Origin: Leptodactylus fallax
Taxonomy: Eukaryota > Chordata > Amphibia > Anura > Leptodactylidae
Length of the DNA: 64,000 nucleotides
Direction: 5' to 3'
Assembly (NCBI GenBank): GCA_947044405.1
Contig: CAMRHE010000463.1
Coordinates: forward strand, 953,501-1,017,500
A model generated the notes under the pieces. That model was not told the DNA's origin. It saw only the letters and a program-made list of their open reading frames with translations, and made no database searches. Positions 38,801 through 50,112 of this stretch are shown here, in pieces (position 1 is the first letter of the stretch; each line of letters starts with the position of its first letter). Position numbers and translations under genes: made by a program.

Positions 38801-41800
38801 GGCCACTAACATACACAGGTGGAGGGGAGCGTAGTGCGGCCACTAACATACACAGGTGGAGGGGAGTGTACTGTAGTGCGGCCACTAACATACACAGGTG
38901 GAGGGGAGTGTAGTGCGGCCACTAACATACACAGGTGGAGGGGAGTGTAGTGCGGCCACTAACATACACAGGTGGAGGGGAGTGTAGTGCGGCCACTAAC
39001 ATACACAGGTGGAGGGGAGCGTACTGTGGCCACTAACATACACAGGTGGAGGGGAGCGTAGTGCGGCCACTAACATACACAGGTGGAGGGGAGTGTAGTG
39101 CGGCCACTAACCTATACAGGTGGAGGGGAGTGTAGTGCGGCCACTAACATACACAGGCGGAGGGGAGTGTAGTGCGGCCACTAACATACACTGGTGGAGG
39201 GGAGTGTAGTGCGGCCACTAACATACACAGGTGGAGGGGAGCGTAGTGCGGCCACTAACCTATACAGGTGGAGGGGGAGTGTAGTGCGGCCACTAACATA
39301 CACAGGTGGAGGGGAGCGTAGTGCGGCCACTAACATACACAGGTGGAGGGGAGTGTAGTGCGGCCACTAACATACACAGGTGGAGGGGAGCGTAGTGCGG
39401 CCACTAACCTATACAGGTGGAGGGGAGCGTAGTGCGGCCACTAACCTATACAGGTGGAGGGGAGCGTAGTGCGGCCACTAACATACACAGGTGGAGGGGA
39501 GCGTAGTGCGGCCACTAACATATACAGGTGGAGGGGAGTGTACTGTGGCCACTAACATACACAGGTGGAGGGGAGTGTAGTGCGGCCACTAACATACACT
39601 GGTGGAGGGGAGTGTAGTGCGGCCACTAACATACACAGGTGGAGGGGAGCGTAGTGCGGCCACTAACATACACTGGTGGAGGGGAGTGTAGTGCGGCCAC
39701 TAACATACACAGGTGGAGGGGAGCGTAGTGCGGCCACTAACATACACAGGTGGAGGGGAGTGTAGTGCGGCCACTAACATACACTGGTGGAGGGGAGTGT
39801 AGTGCGGCCACTAACATACACAGGTGGAGGGGAGCGTAGTGCGGCCACTAACATACACAGGTGGAGGGGAGTGTAGTGCGGCCACTAACCTATACAGGTG
39901 GAGGGGAGTGTAGTGCGGCCACTAACATACACAGGTGGAGGGGAGCGTAGTGCGGCCACTAACATACACAGGTGGAGGGGAGTGTAGTGCGGCCACTAAC
40001 ATACACAGGTGGAGGGGAGCGTAGTGCGGCCACTAACATACACAGGTGGAGGGGAGCGTAGTGCGGCCACTAACATACACAGGTGGAGGGGAGTGTAGTG
40101 CGGCCACTAACATACACAGGTGGAGGGGAGTGTAGTGCGGCCACTAACATACACAGTTGGAGGGGAGCGTAGTGCGGCCACTAACCTATACAGGTGGAGG
40201 GGAGCGTAGTGCGGCCACTAACATACACAGGTGGAGGGGAGCGTAGTGCGGCCACTAACATACACAGGTGGAGGGGAGTGTAGTGCGGCCACTAACCTAT
40301 ACAGGTGGAGGGGAGCGTAGTGCGGCCACTAACCTATACAGGTGGAGGGGGAGCGAAGTGCGGCCACTAACATACACAGGTGGAGGGGAGCGTAGTGCGG
40401 CCACTAACATACACAGGTGGAGGGGGAGCGTAGTGCGGCCACTAACATACACAGGTGGAGGGGAGCGTAGTGCGGCCACTAACATACACAGGTGGAGGGG
40501 AGTGTAGTGCGGCCACTAACATACACAGGTGGAGGGGAGCGTAGTGCGGCCACTAACCTATACAGGTGGAGGGGAGTGTAGTGCGGCCACTAACATACAC
40601 AGGTGGAGGGGAGCGTAGTGCGGCCACTAACCTATACAGGTGGAGGGGAGCGTAGTGCGGCCACTAACATACACAGGTGGAGGGGAGCGTAGTGCGGCCA
40701 CTAACATACACAGGTGGAGGGGAGTGTACTGTAGTGCGGCCACTAACATACACAGGTGGAGGGGAGTGTAGTGCGGCCACTAACATACACAGGTGGAGGG
40801 GAGTGTAGTGCGGCCACTAACATACACAGGTGGAGGGGAGTGTAGTGCGGCCACTAACATACACAAGTGGAGGGGAGCGTACTGTGGCCACTAACATACA
40901 CAGGTGGAGGGGAGCGTAGTGCGGCCACTAACATACACAGGTGGAGGGGAGTGTAGTGCGGCCACTAACCTATACAGGTGGAGGGGAGTGTAGTGCGGCC
41001 ACTAACATACACAGGCGGAGGGGAGTGTAGTGCGGCCACTAACCTATACAGGTGGAGGGGAGTGTAGTGCGGCCACTAACATACACAGGTGGAGGGGAGC
41101 GTAGTGCGGCCACTAACATACACAGGTGGAGGGGGAGTGTAGTGCGGCCACTAACATACACAGGTGGAGGGGAGCGTAGTGCGGCCACTAACCTATACAG
41201 GTGGAGGGGAGCGTAGTGCGGCCACTAACCTATACAGGTGGAGGGGAGCGTAGTGCGGCCACTAACATACACAGGTGGAGGGGAGCGTAGTGCGGCCACT
41301 AACATATACAGGTGGAGGGGAGTGTAGTGCGGCCACTAACATACACTGGTGGAGGGGAGTGTAGTGCGGCCACTAACATACACAGGTGGAGGGGAGCGTA
41401 GTGCGGCCACTAACATACACAGGTGGAGGGGAGTGTAGTGCGGCCACTAACCTATACAGGTGGAGGGGAGTGTAGTGCGGCCACTAACATACACAGGTGG
41501 AGGGGGAGCGTAGTGCGGCCACTAACATACACAGGTGGAGGGGAGTGTAGTGCGGCCACTAACATACACAGGTGGAGGGGAGTGTAGTGCAGCAGGGAAT
41601 GTTCTCTAATCACTATGTGTGTTACTGTAGTGCGGCCACTAACCTATACAGGTGGAGGGGAGTGTAGTGCAGCCACTAACATACACAGGTGGAGGGGAGC
41701 GTAGTGCGGCCACTAACATACACAGGTGGAGGGGAGTGTACTGTAGTGCGGCCACTAACATACACAGGTGGAGGGGAGTGTAGTGCGGCCACTAACATAC

Positions 41801-41899
41801 ACAGGTGGAGGGGAGTGTAGTGCGGCCACTAACATACACAGGTGGAGGGGAGTGTAGTGCGGCCACTAACATACACAGGTGGAGGGGAGCGTACTGTGG
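35831..41899 (+). repeat. TACTGTAG marker block repeated four times in the 37-bp array
   Basis: A unit with an inserted TACTG (GAGTGTACTGTAGTGCGG) occurs at 35831, 38869, 40727 and 41739. In every case a second rare variant, GCGTACTGTGGCC, follows exactly 153 bases later (35984, 39022, 40880, 41892). The constant linkage shows that the four blocks are duplicates of one ancestral segment of more than 150 bases. Confidence 0.85.
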
Positions 41900-44800
41900 C
41901 CACTAACATACACAGGCGGAGGGGAGTGTAGTGCGGCCACTAACCTATACAGGTGGAGGGGAGTGTAGTGCGGCCACTAACATACACAGGTGGAGGGGAG
42001 CGTAGTGCGGCCACTAACATACACAGGTGGAGGGGAGTGTAGTGCGGCCACTAACATACACAGGTGGAGGGGAGCGTAGTGCAGCCACTAACCTATACAG
42101 GTGGAGGGGAGCGTAGTGCGGCCACTAACCTATACAGGTGGAGGGGAGCGTAGTGCGGCCACTAACCTATACAGGTGGAGGGGAGCGTAGTGCGGCCACT
42201 AACCTATACAGGTGGAGGGGAGCGTAGTGCGGCCACTAACCTATACAGGTGGAGGGGAGCGTAGTGCGGCCACTAACATACACAGGTGGAGGGGAGCGTA
42301 GTGCGGCCACTAACATATACAGGTGGAGGGGAGTGTAGTGCGGCCACTAACATACACTGGTGGAGGGGAGTGTAGTGCGGCCACTAACATACACAGGTGG
42401 AGGGGAGCGTAGTGCGGCCACTAACATACACAGGTGGAGGGGAGTGTAGTGCGGCCACTAACCTATACAGGTGGAGGGGAGTGTAGTGCGGCCACTAACA
42501 TACACAGGTGGAGGGGAGCGTAGTGCGGCCACTAACATACACAGGTGGAGGGGAGTGTAGTGCGGCCACTAACATACACAGGTGGAGGGGAGTGTAGTGC
42601 AGCAGGGAATGTTCTCTAATCACTATGTGTGTTACTGTAGTGCGGCCACTAACCTATACAGGTGGAGGGGAGTGTAGTGCAGCCACTAACATACACAGGT
42701 GGAGGGGAGCATAGTGCGGCCACTAACCTATACAGGTGGAGGGGAGCGTAGTGCAGCCACTAACATACACAGGTGGAGGGGAGCGTAGTGCGGCCACTAA
42801 CATACACAGGTGGAGGGGAGCGTAGTGCAGCCACTAACATACACAGGTGGAGGGGGAGCGTAGTGCGGCCACTAACATACACAGGTGGAGGGGGAGCGTA
42901 GTGCGGCCACTAACATACACAGGTGGAGGGGAGTGTAGTGCGGCCACTAACATACACAGGTGGAGGGGAGTGTAGTGCGGCCACTAACATACACAGGTGG
43001 AGGGGAGTGTAGTGCAGCAGGGAATGTTCTCTAATCACTATGTGTGTTACTGTAGTGCGGCCACTAACCTATACAGGTGGAGGGGGAGCGTAGTGCGGCC
43101 ACTAACATACACAGGTGGAGGGGAGTGTAGTGCGGCCACTAACATACACAGGTGGAGGGGAGCGTAGTGCGGCCACTAACATACACAGGTGGAGGGGAGC
43201 GTAATGCGGCCACTAACCTATACAGGTGGAGGGGAGCGTAGTGCGGCCACTAACATACACAGGTGGAGGGGAGTGTAGTGCGGCCACTAACATACACAGG
43301 TGGAGGGGAGCGTAGTGCGGCCACTAACCTATACAGGTGGAGGGGAGCGTAGTGCGGCCACTAACATACACAGGTGGAGGGGAGCGTAGTGCGGCCACTA
43401 ACATACACAGGTGGAGGGGAGTGTAGTGCGGCCACTAACCTATACAGGTGGAGGGGAGTGTAGTGCGGCCACTAACATACACAGGTGGAGGGGAGCGTAG
43501 TGCGGCCACTAACATACACAGGTGGAGGGGAGCGTAGTGCGGCCACTAACATACACAGGTGGAGGGGAGTGTAGTGCGGCCACTAACCTATACAGGTGGA
43601 GGGGAGTGTAGTGCAGCCACTAACATACACAGGTGGAGGGGGAGCGTAGTGCGGCCACTAACATACACAGGTGGAGGGGAGTGTAGTGCGGCCACTAACC
43701 TATACAGGTGGAGGGGAGCGTAGTGTGGCCACTAACATACACAGGTGGAGGGGAGTGTAGTGCGGCCACTAACCTATACAGGTGGAGGGGAGCGTAGTGC
43801 GGCCACTAATATACACAGGTGGAGGGGAGCGTAGTGCGGCCACTAACATACACAGGTGGAGGGGAGTGTAGTGCGGCCACTAACCTATACAGGTGGAGGG
43901 GAGTGTAGTGCGGCCACTAACATACACAGGTGGAGGGGAGTGTAGTGCGGCCACTAACATACACAGGTTGAGGGGAGTGTAGTGCGGCCACTAACCTATA
44001 CAGGTGGAGGGGAGTGTAGTGCGGCCACTAACCTATACAGGTGGAGGGGACTGTAGTGCGGCCACTAACATACACAGGTGGAGGGGAGTGTAGTGCGGCC
44101 ACTAACCTACACAGGTGGAGGGGAGTGTAGTGCGGCCACTAACCTATACAGGTGGAGGGGAGCGTAGTGCGGCCACTAACATACACAGGTGGAGGGGAGC
44201 GTAGTGCGGCCACTAACATACACAGGTGGAGGGGAGTGTAGAGCGGCCACTAACATACACAGGTGGAGGGGAGCGTAGTGCGGCCACTAACATACACAGG
44301 TGGAGGGGAGCGTAGTGCGGGCACTAACATACACAGGTGGAGGGGAGCGTAGTGCGGCCACTAACATACACAGGTGGAGCGGAGCGTAGTGCGGCCACTA
44401 ACATACACAGGTGGAGGGGAGCGTAGTGCGGCCACTAACATACACAGGTGGAGGGGAGTGTAGTGCGGCCACTAACATACACAGGTGGAGGGGAGCGTAG
44501 TGCGGCCACTAACATACACAGGTGGAGGGGAGTGTAGTGCGGCCACTAACCTATACAGGTGGAGGGGAGTGTAGTGCGGCCACTAACATACACAGGTGGA
44601 GGGGAGCGTAGTGCGGCCACTAACATACACAGGTGGAGGGGGAGTGTAGTGCGGCCACTAACCTATACAGGTGGAGGGGGAGTGTAGTGCGGCCACTAAC
44701 ATACACAGGTGGAGGGGAGCGTAGTGCGGCCACTAACCTATACAGGTGGAGGGGAGCGTAGTGCGGCCACTAACATACACAGGTGGAGGGGGAGCGTAGT

Positions 44801-45871
44801 GCGGCCAATAACATACACAGGTGGAGGGGAGTGTAGTGCGGCCACTAACATACACAGGTGGAGGGGAGTGTAGTGCGGCCACTAACATACACAGGTGGAG
44901 GGGATCGTAGTGCGGCCACTAACATACACAGGTGGAGGGGAGTGTAGTGCGGCCACTAACCTATACAGGTGGAGGGGAGTGTAGTGCGGCCACTAACATA
45001 CACAGGTGGAGGGGAGCGTAGTGCGGCCACTAACATACACAGGTGGAGGGGAGCGTAGTGCGGCCACTAACATACACAGGTGGAGGGGAGTGTAGTGCGG
45101 CCACTAACCTATACAGGTGGAGGGGAGTGTAGTGCGGCCACTAACATACACAGGTGGAGGGGAGTGTAGTGCGGCCACTAACATACACAGGTGGAGGGGA
45201 GCGTAGTGCGGCCACTAACATACACAGGTGGAGGGGAGTGTAGTGCGGCCACTAACCTATACAGGTGGAGGGGAGTGTAGTGCGGCCACTAGCATACACA
45301 GGTGGAGGGGAGTGTAGTGCGGCCACTAACATACACAGGTGGAGGGGAGTGTAGTGCGGCCACTAACCTATACAGGTGGAGGGGAGTGTAGTGCGGCCAC
45401 TAACCTATACAGGTGGAGGGGGAGTGTAGTGCGGCCACTAACATACACAGGTGGAGGGGAGTGTAGTGCGGCCACTAACCTACACAGGTGGAGGGGAGCG
45501 TAGTGCGGCCACTAACCTATACAGGTGGAGGGGAGCGTAGTGCGGCCACTAACATACACAGGTGGAGGGGAGCGTAGTGCGGCCACTAACATATACAGGT
45601 GGAGGGGAGTGTAGTGCGGCCACTAACATATACAGGTGGAGGGGAGTGTAGTGCGGCCACTAACATACACAGGTGGAGGGGAGCGTAGTGCGGCCACTAA
45701 CATATACAGGTGGAGGGGAGTGTAGTGCGGCCACTAACATACACAGGTGGAGGGGAGTGTAGTGAGGCCACTAACATACACAGGTGGAAGGGAGTGTAGT
45801 GCGGCCACTAACCTATACAGGTGGAGGGGAGGGTAGTGCGGCCACTAACATATACAGGTGGAGGGGAGTGT

Positions 45872-45927
45872 AATTCAGCTAAAACCTTCCACAGTATAAC
45901 CAGGTGGAGGGGCATTTAACATGCACT
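45872..45927 (+). repeat. Junction between the 37-bp and 39-bp arrays
   Basis: The last 37-bp units decay here: GAGTGTAATTCAGCTAAAAC, then a lone CAGGTGGAGGGG at 45901. They give way at about 45928 to the CACTACATACAGATTATACA-type unit. There is no transposon or gene at the junction. Both families share the words CACTA and CATACA, so the second could be very distantly related to the first, but this is weak. Confidence 0.7.
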
Positions 45928-46181
45928 ACATACAGATTATACAGTCACCACTAGGGGGAGCTCACTATATACAGATTATACAGTCACCACTAGAGGGAGC
46001 TCACTACATACAGATTATACAGTCACCACTAGAGGGAGCTCACTACATACAGATCATATAGTCACCACTAGTAGGAGCTCACTACATACAGATTATACAG
46101 TCACCACTAGGAGGAGCTCACTATATACAGATTATACAGTCACCGCTAGGGGGAGCTCACTACATACAGATTATACAGTCA

Positions 46182-46196
46182 CCACTAGGGGGCGCT
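46182..46196 (+). promoter_or_regulatory. Perfect CTCF-type core in the 39-bp array
   Basis: CCACTAGGGGGCGCT fits the CTCF core consensus CCASYAGRKGGCRSY at every position. The motif match is seen directly. Binding in the animal is inference. Confidence 0.5.
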
Positions 46197-46829
46197 CACT
46201 ACATACAGATTATACAGTCACCACTAGAGGGAGCTCACTACATACAGATTATACAGTCACCACTAGAGGGAGCTCACTACATACAGATCATACAGTCACC
46301 ACTAGTAGGAGCTCACTACATACAGATTATACAGTCACCACTAAGATGAGCTCACTACATACAGATTATACAGTCACCACTAGAGGGGGAGCTCACTACA
46401 TACAGATTACACAGTCACCACTAGGGGTGCTCACTACATACAGATTATACAGTCACCACTAGGAGGAGCTCACTACATACAGATTATACAGTCACCACTA
46501 GGAGGCGCTCACTACATACAGATTATACAGTCACCACTAGAGGGAGCTCACTACATACAGATTATACAGTCACCACTAGAGGGACCTCACTACATACAGA
46601 TTATACAGTCACCACTAGAGGGAGCACACTACATACAGATTATACAGTCACCACTAGAGGGACGTCACTACATACAGATTATACAGTCACCACTAGGAGG
46701 AGCTCACTACATACAGATTATACAGTCACCACTAGGAGGAGCTCACTACATACAGATTATACAGTCACCACTAGGAGGAGCTCACTACATACAGATTATA
46801 CAGTCACCACTAGGAGGCGCTCACTACAT

Positions 46830-48873
46830 GCAGATTATACAGTCACCACTAGGAGGAGCTCACTACATACATATTATACAGTCACCACTAGAGGAGCTCA
46901 CTACATACAGATTATACAGTCACCACTAGGAGGAGCTCACTACATACTGGTTATACAGTCACCACTAGGGGGAGCTCACTACGTACAGATTATACAGTCA
47001 CCACTAGGGGGAGCTCACTACATACAGATTATACAGTCACCACTAGAGGGAGCCCACTACATACAGATTATACAGTCACCACTAGAGGGAGCTCACTACA
47101 TACAGATTATACAGTCACCACTAGAGGGAGCTCACTACATACAGATCATACAGTCACCACTAGGGGGAGCTCACTACATACAGATTATACAGTCACAACT
47201 AGGGGGAGCTCACTACATACAGATTATACAGTCACCACTAGAGGGAGCCCACTACATACAGATTATACAGTCACCACTGGAGGGAGCTCACTACATACAG
47301 ATTATACAGTCACCACTAGAGGGAGCTCACTACATACAGATCATACAGTCACCTCTAGGGGGAGCTCACTACATACAGATTATACAGTCACCACTAGGAG
47401 GAGCTCACTACATACAGATTATACAGTCACCACTAGGAGGAGCTCACTACATACAGATTATACAGTCACCACTAGAGGGAGCTCACTACATACATATCAT
47501 ACAGTCACCACTAGGGGGAGCTCACTACATACAGATTATACAGTCACCACTAGGAGGAGCTCACTACATACAGATTATACAGTCACCACTAGGAGGAGCT
47601 CACTACATACAGATTATACAGTCACCACTAGGGGGAGCTCACTACATACAGATTATACAGTCACCACTAGGAGGAGCTCACTACATACAGATTATACAGT
47701 CACCACTAGGGGGAGCTCACTACATACAGATTATACAGTCACCACTAGGAGGAGCTCACTACATACAGATTATACAGTCACCACTAGGAGCAGCTCACTA
47801 CATACAGATTATACAGTCACCACTAGGAGGAGCTCACTACATACAGATTATACAGTCACCACTAGGAGGCGCTCACTACATGCAGATTATACAGTCACCA
47901 CTAGGAGGAGCTCACTACATACATATTATACAGTCACCACTAGAGGAGCTCACTACATACAGATTATACAGTCACCACTAGGAGGAGCTCACTACATACT
48001 GGTTATACAGTCACCACTAGGGGGAGCTCACTACGTACAGATTATACAGTCACCACTAGGGGGAGCTCACTACATACAGATTATACAGTCACCACTAGAG
48101 GGAGCCCACTACATACAGATTATACAGTCACCACTAGAGGGAGCTCACTACATACAGATCATACAGTCACCACTAGGGGGAGCTCACTACATACAGATTA
48201 TACAGTCACAACTAGGGGGAGCTCACTACATACAGATTATACAGTCACCACTAGAGGGAGCCCACTACATACAGATTATACAGTCACCACTGGAGGGAGC
48301 TCACTACATACAGATTATACAGTCACCACTAGAGGGAGCTCACTACATACAGATCATACAGTCACCTCTAGGGGGAGCTCACTACATACAGATTATACAG
48401 TCACCACTAGGAGGAGCTCACTACATACAGATTATACAGTCACCACTAGGAGGAGCTCACTACATACAGATTATACAGTCACCACTAGAGGGAGCTCACT
48501 ACATACATATCATACAGTCACCACTAGGGGGAGCTCACTACATACAGATTATACAGTCACCACTAGGAGGAGCTCACTACATACAGATTATACAGTCACC
48601 ACTAGGAGGAGCTCACTACATACAGATTATACAGTCACCACTAGGGGGAGCTCACTACATACAGATTATACAGTCACCACTAGGAGGAGCTCACTACATA
48701 CAGATTATACAGTCACCACTAGGGGGAGCTCACTACATACAGATTATACAGTCACCACTAGGAGGAGCTCACTACATACAGATTATACAGTCACCACTAG
48801 GAGCAGCTCACTACATACAGATTATACAGTCACCACTAGGAGGAGCTCACTACATACAGATTATACAGTCACC
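46830..48873 (+). repeat. Tandem duplication of about 1.05 kb inside the 39-bp array
   Basis: Rare unit variants recur in the same order at a fixed offset of 1052 bases: CTACATGCAG (46830 and 47882), ACATACTGGTTATAC (46950 and 48002), CTACGTACAG (46981 and 48033) and GAGCCCAC (47051 and 48103). Later markers (CACTGGAGG at about 47277 and 48290, GAGCAGCTC at about 47788 and 48801) have offset 1013, exactly one 39-base unit less. This shows deletion of one unit after the block duplication. Confidence 0.85.
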
Positions 48874-49807
48874 ACTAGGGGGAGCTCACTACATACAGAT
48901 TATACAGTCACCACTAGATGGAGCTCACTACATACAGATTATACAGTCACCACTAGAGGGAGCTCACTACATACAGATTATACAGTCACCACTAGGGGGA
49001 GCTCACTACATACAGATTATACAGTCACCACTAGGAGGAGCTCACTACATACAGATTATACAGTCACCACTAGAGGGAGCTCACTAAATACAGATTATAC
49101 AGTCACCACTAGAGGGAGCTCACTACATACAGATTATACAGTCACCACTAGGAGGAGCTCACTACATACAGATTATACAGTCACCACTAGGGGGAGCTCA
49201 CTACATACAGATTATACAGTCACCACTAGATGGAGCTCACTACATACAGATTATACAGTCACCACTAGAGGGAGCTCACTACATACAGATTATACAGTCA
49301 CCACTAGGAGGAGCTCACTACATACAGATTACACAGTCACCACTAGAGGGAGCTCACTACATACAGATTATACAGTCACCACTAGAGGGAGCTCACTACA
49401 TACAGATTATACAGTCACCACTAGGGGGAGCTCACTACATACAGATTATACAGTCACCACTAGGAGGTGCTCACTACATACAGATTATACAGTCACCACT
49501 AGGAGGAGCTCACTACATACAGATTATACAGTCACCACTAGAGGGAGCTCACTACATACAGATTATACAGCCACTACTAGAGGGAGCTCACTACATACAG
49601 ATTATACAGTCACCACTAGAGGGAGCTCACTACATACAGATCATACAGTCACCACTAGGGGGAGCTCACTACATACAGATTATACAGTCACCACTAGGGG
49701 GAGCTCACTACATACAGATTATACAGTCACCACTAGGGGGAGCTCACTACATTCAGATTACAGAGTCACCACTATGAGGAGCTCACTACATACAGATTAT
49801 ACAGTCA

Positions 49808-49822
49808 CCACTAGGGGGCGCT
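49808..49822 (+). promoter_or_regulatory. Perfect CTCF-type core at the right edge of the 39-bp array
   Basis: The last unit carries CCACTAGGGGGCGCT, a full match to the CTCF core. It faces the oppositely oriented half site at 49877-49887 about 55 bases away. Confidence 0.5.
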
Positions 49823-49830
49823 CACTATAT

Positions 49831-50112
49831 ACAGTATATACCATTTCTTACAGCTGTTGATATGTATACTATGGTTCCCCCTAGTGGCTTCAGGTAGATA
49901 TATTTTTGTCAGGTGATGCACACAGAACATTAGCACATAGAGAGGCCTGTGGTGTAGTGACTTGTGAGATATGTGTTACGTTACACGGTGTATGTGCAGA
50001 TGGAGAGGCGTGTAGTGCAGCAGGATGATGAGATCTGTTTTCCAGTCACTTTCCTTCTCTATTTATTCTCCATATATAAGCATACACAGGTGGAGAGGCA
50101 TGTAGTGCAGCA
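49831..50112 (+). repeat. Diverged relics of the large-array unit
   Basis: Three degenerate copies lie beyond the 39-bp array: CACATAGAGAGGCCTGTGG at 49934, CAGATGGAGAGGCGTGTAG with GTGCAGCAGG at 49997-50024, and ATACACAGGTGGAGAGGC with ATGTAGTGCAGCA at 50080-50112. They have GAGAGGC where the array has GAGGGGA. They are spaced about 60 and 88 bases apart and keep the GTAGTGCAGCAGG word of the spacer-type unit. They look like unamplified ancestral copies. Confidence 0.7.
49877..49887 (-). promoter_or_regulatory. Opposite-facing CCACTAGGGGG half site
   Basis: CCCCCTAGTGG here is the reverse complement of the conserved first 11 bases of the CTCF-like core. It lies outside the array and points toward it. 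The downstream half (reverse strand AACC) does not match the consensus, so this may be a half site only. Confidence 0.35.

Larger units (their letters stand above)
12914..43057 (+). repeat. 43-bp spacer element dispersed within the 37-bp array (20 copies)
   Basis: Between two TGTAGTG words the array is interrupted by the same 43-base block, containing CAGCAGGGAATGTTCTCTAA and CACTATGTGTGTTAC. It begins (at CAGCAGG) at 12914, 14740, 17196, 21870, 24359, 24625, 26970, 27161, 29800, 33215, 33295, 34154, 34235, 36655, 37109, 37524, 37901, 41590, 42600 and 43015. The 33295 copy reads CAGCACGG. It is nearly always followed by a unit of the AACCTATAC type. Two pairs (33215/33295 and 34154/34235) are 80-81 bases apart, which equals one spacer plus one 37-mer. 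Spacing otherwise ranges from 191 to 4674 bases. Confidence 0.93.
12893..45871 (+). repeat. 33-kb minisatellite, 37-bp unit (about 880 copies)
   Basis: The basic unit is 37 bases, with a 38-base form carrying one extra G in the G run. A core is GTAGTGCGGCCACTAACATA, continuing with ACACAGGTGG and AGGGGAG. The copy number comes from dividing length by period. Common dimorphisms are GAGCGTAG/GAGTGTAG, AACATACAC/AACCTATAC and GGGG/GGGGG. Rarer ones are GGCCAATAAC, CGGTCACTAAC, GTGCAGCC, GTGCGGGC and ACACTGGTGG. Rare variants recur together at fixed offsets, so the array grew by duplication of long blocks as well as single units. Period 37 is not divisible by three, and stops limit every frame to fewer than 120 codons. 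It lies between a possible first exon and another satellite, and no gene is inside. Confidence 0.97.
45928..49830 (+). repeat. 39-bp satellite (about 100 copies) carrying CTCF-like cores
   Basis: The period is 39 bases. The unit contains CAGATTATACAGTCACCACT, followed by AGGGGGAGCTCACTACATA or variants. The segment CCACTAGGGGGAGCT differs at one place from the CTCF core CCASYAGRKGGCRSY as I recall it. A few units have GGCGCTC instead, and two of these match the core fully (46182 and 49808). Variants include AGAGGGAG, AGGAGGAG, AGGAGCAG and AGCCCAC. SacI-type GAGCTC words occur in most units. No reading frame is maintained. Confidence 0.95.

Noticed and set aside
12893..45871. Dozens of 60-118 codon ORFs on both strands (MLVAALRSPPPVYVSGR and EGSVVRPLTYTGG types)
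   Set aside because: They are the three-frame translation of the 37-bp unit and end wherever a variant unit brings a stop. Identical peptides recur only because blocks are duplicated.
12893..45871. CRISPR-like array
   Set aside because: Repeats are directly adjacent without unique spacers. The only spacer is one conserved 43-base block, and the window is vertebrate with no cas genes.
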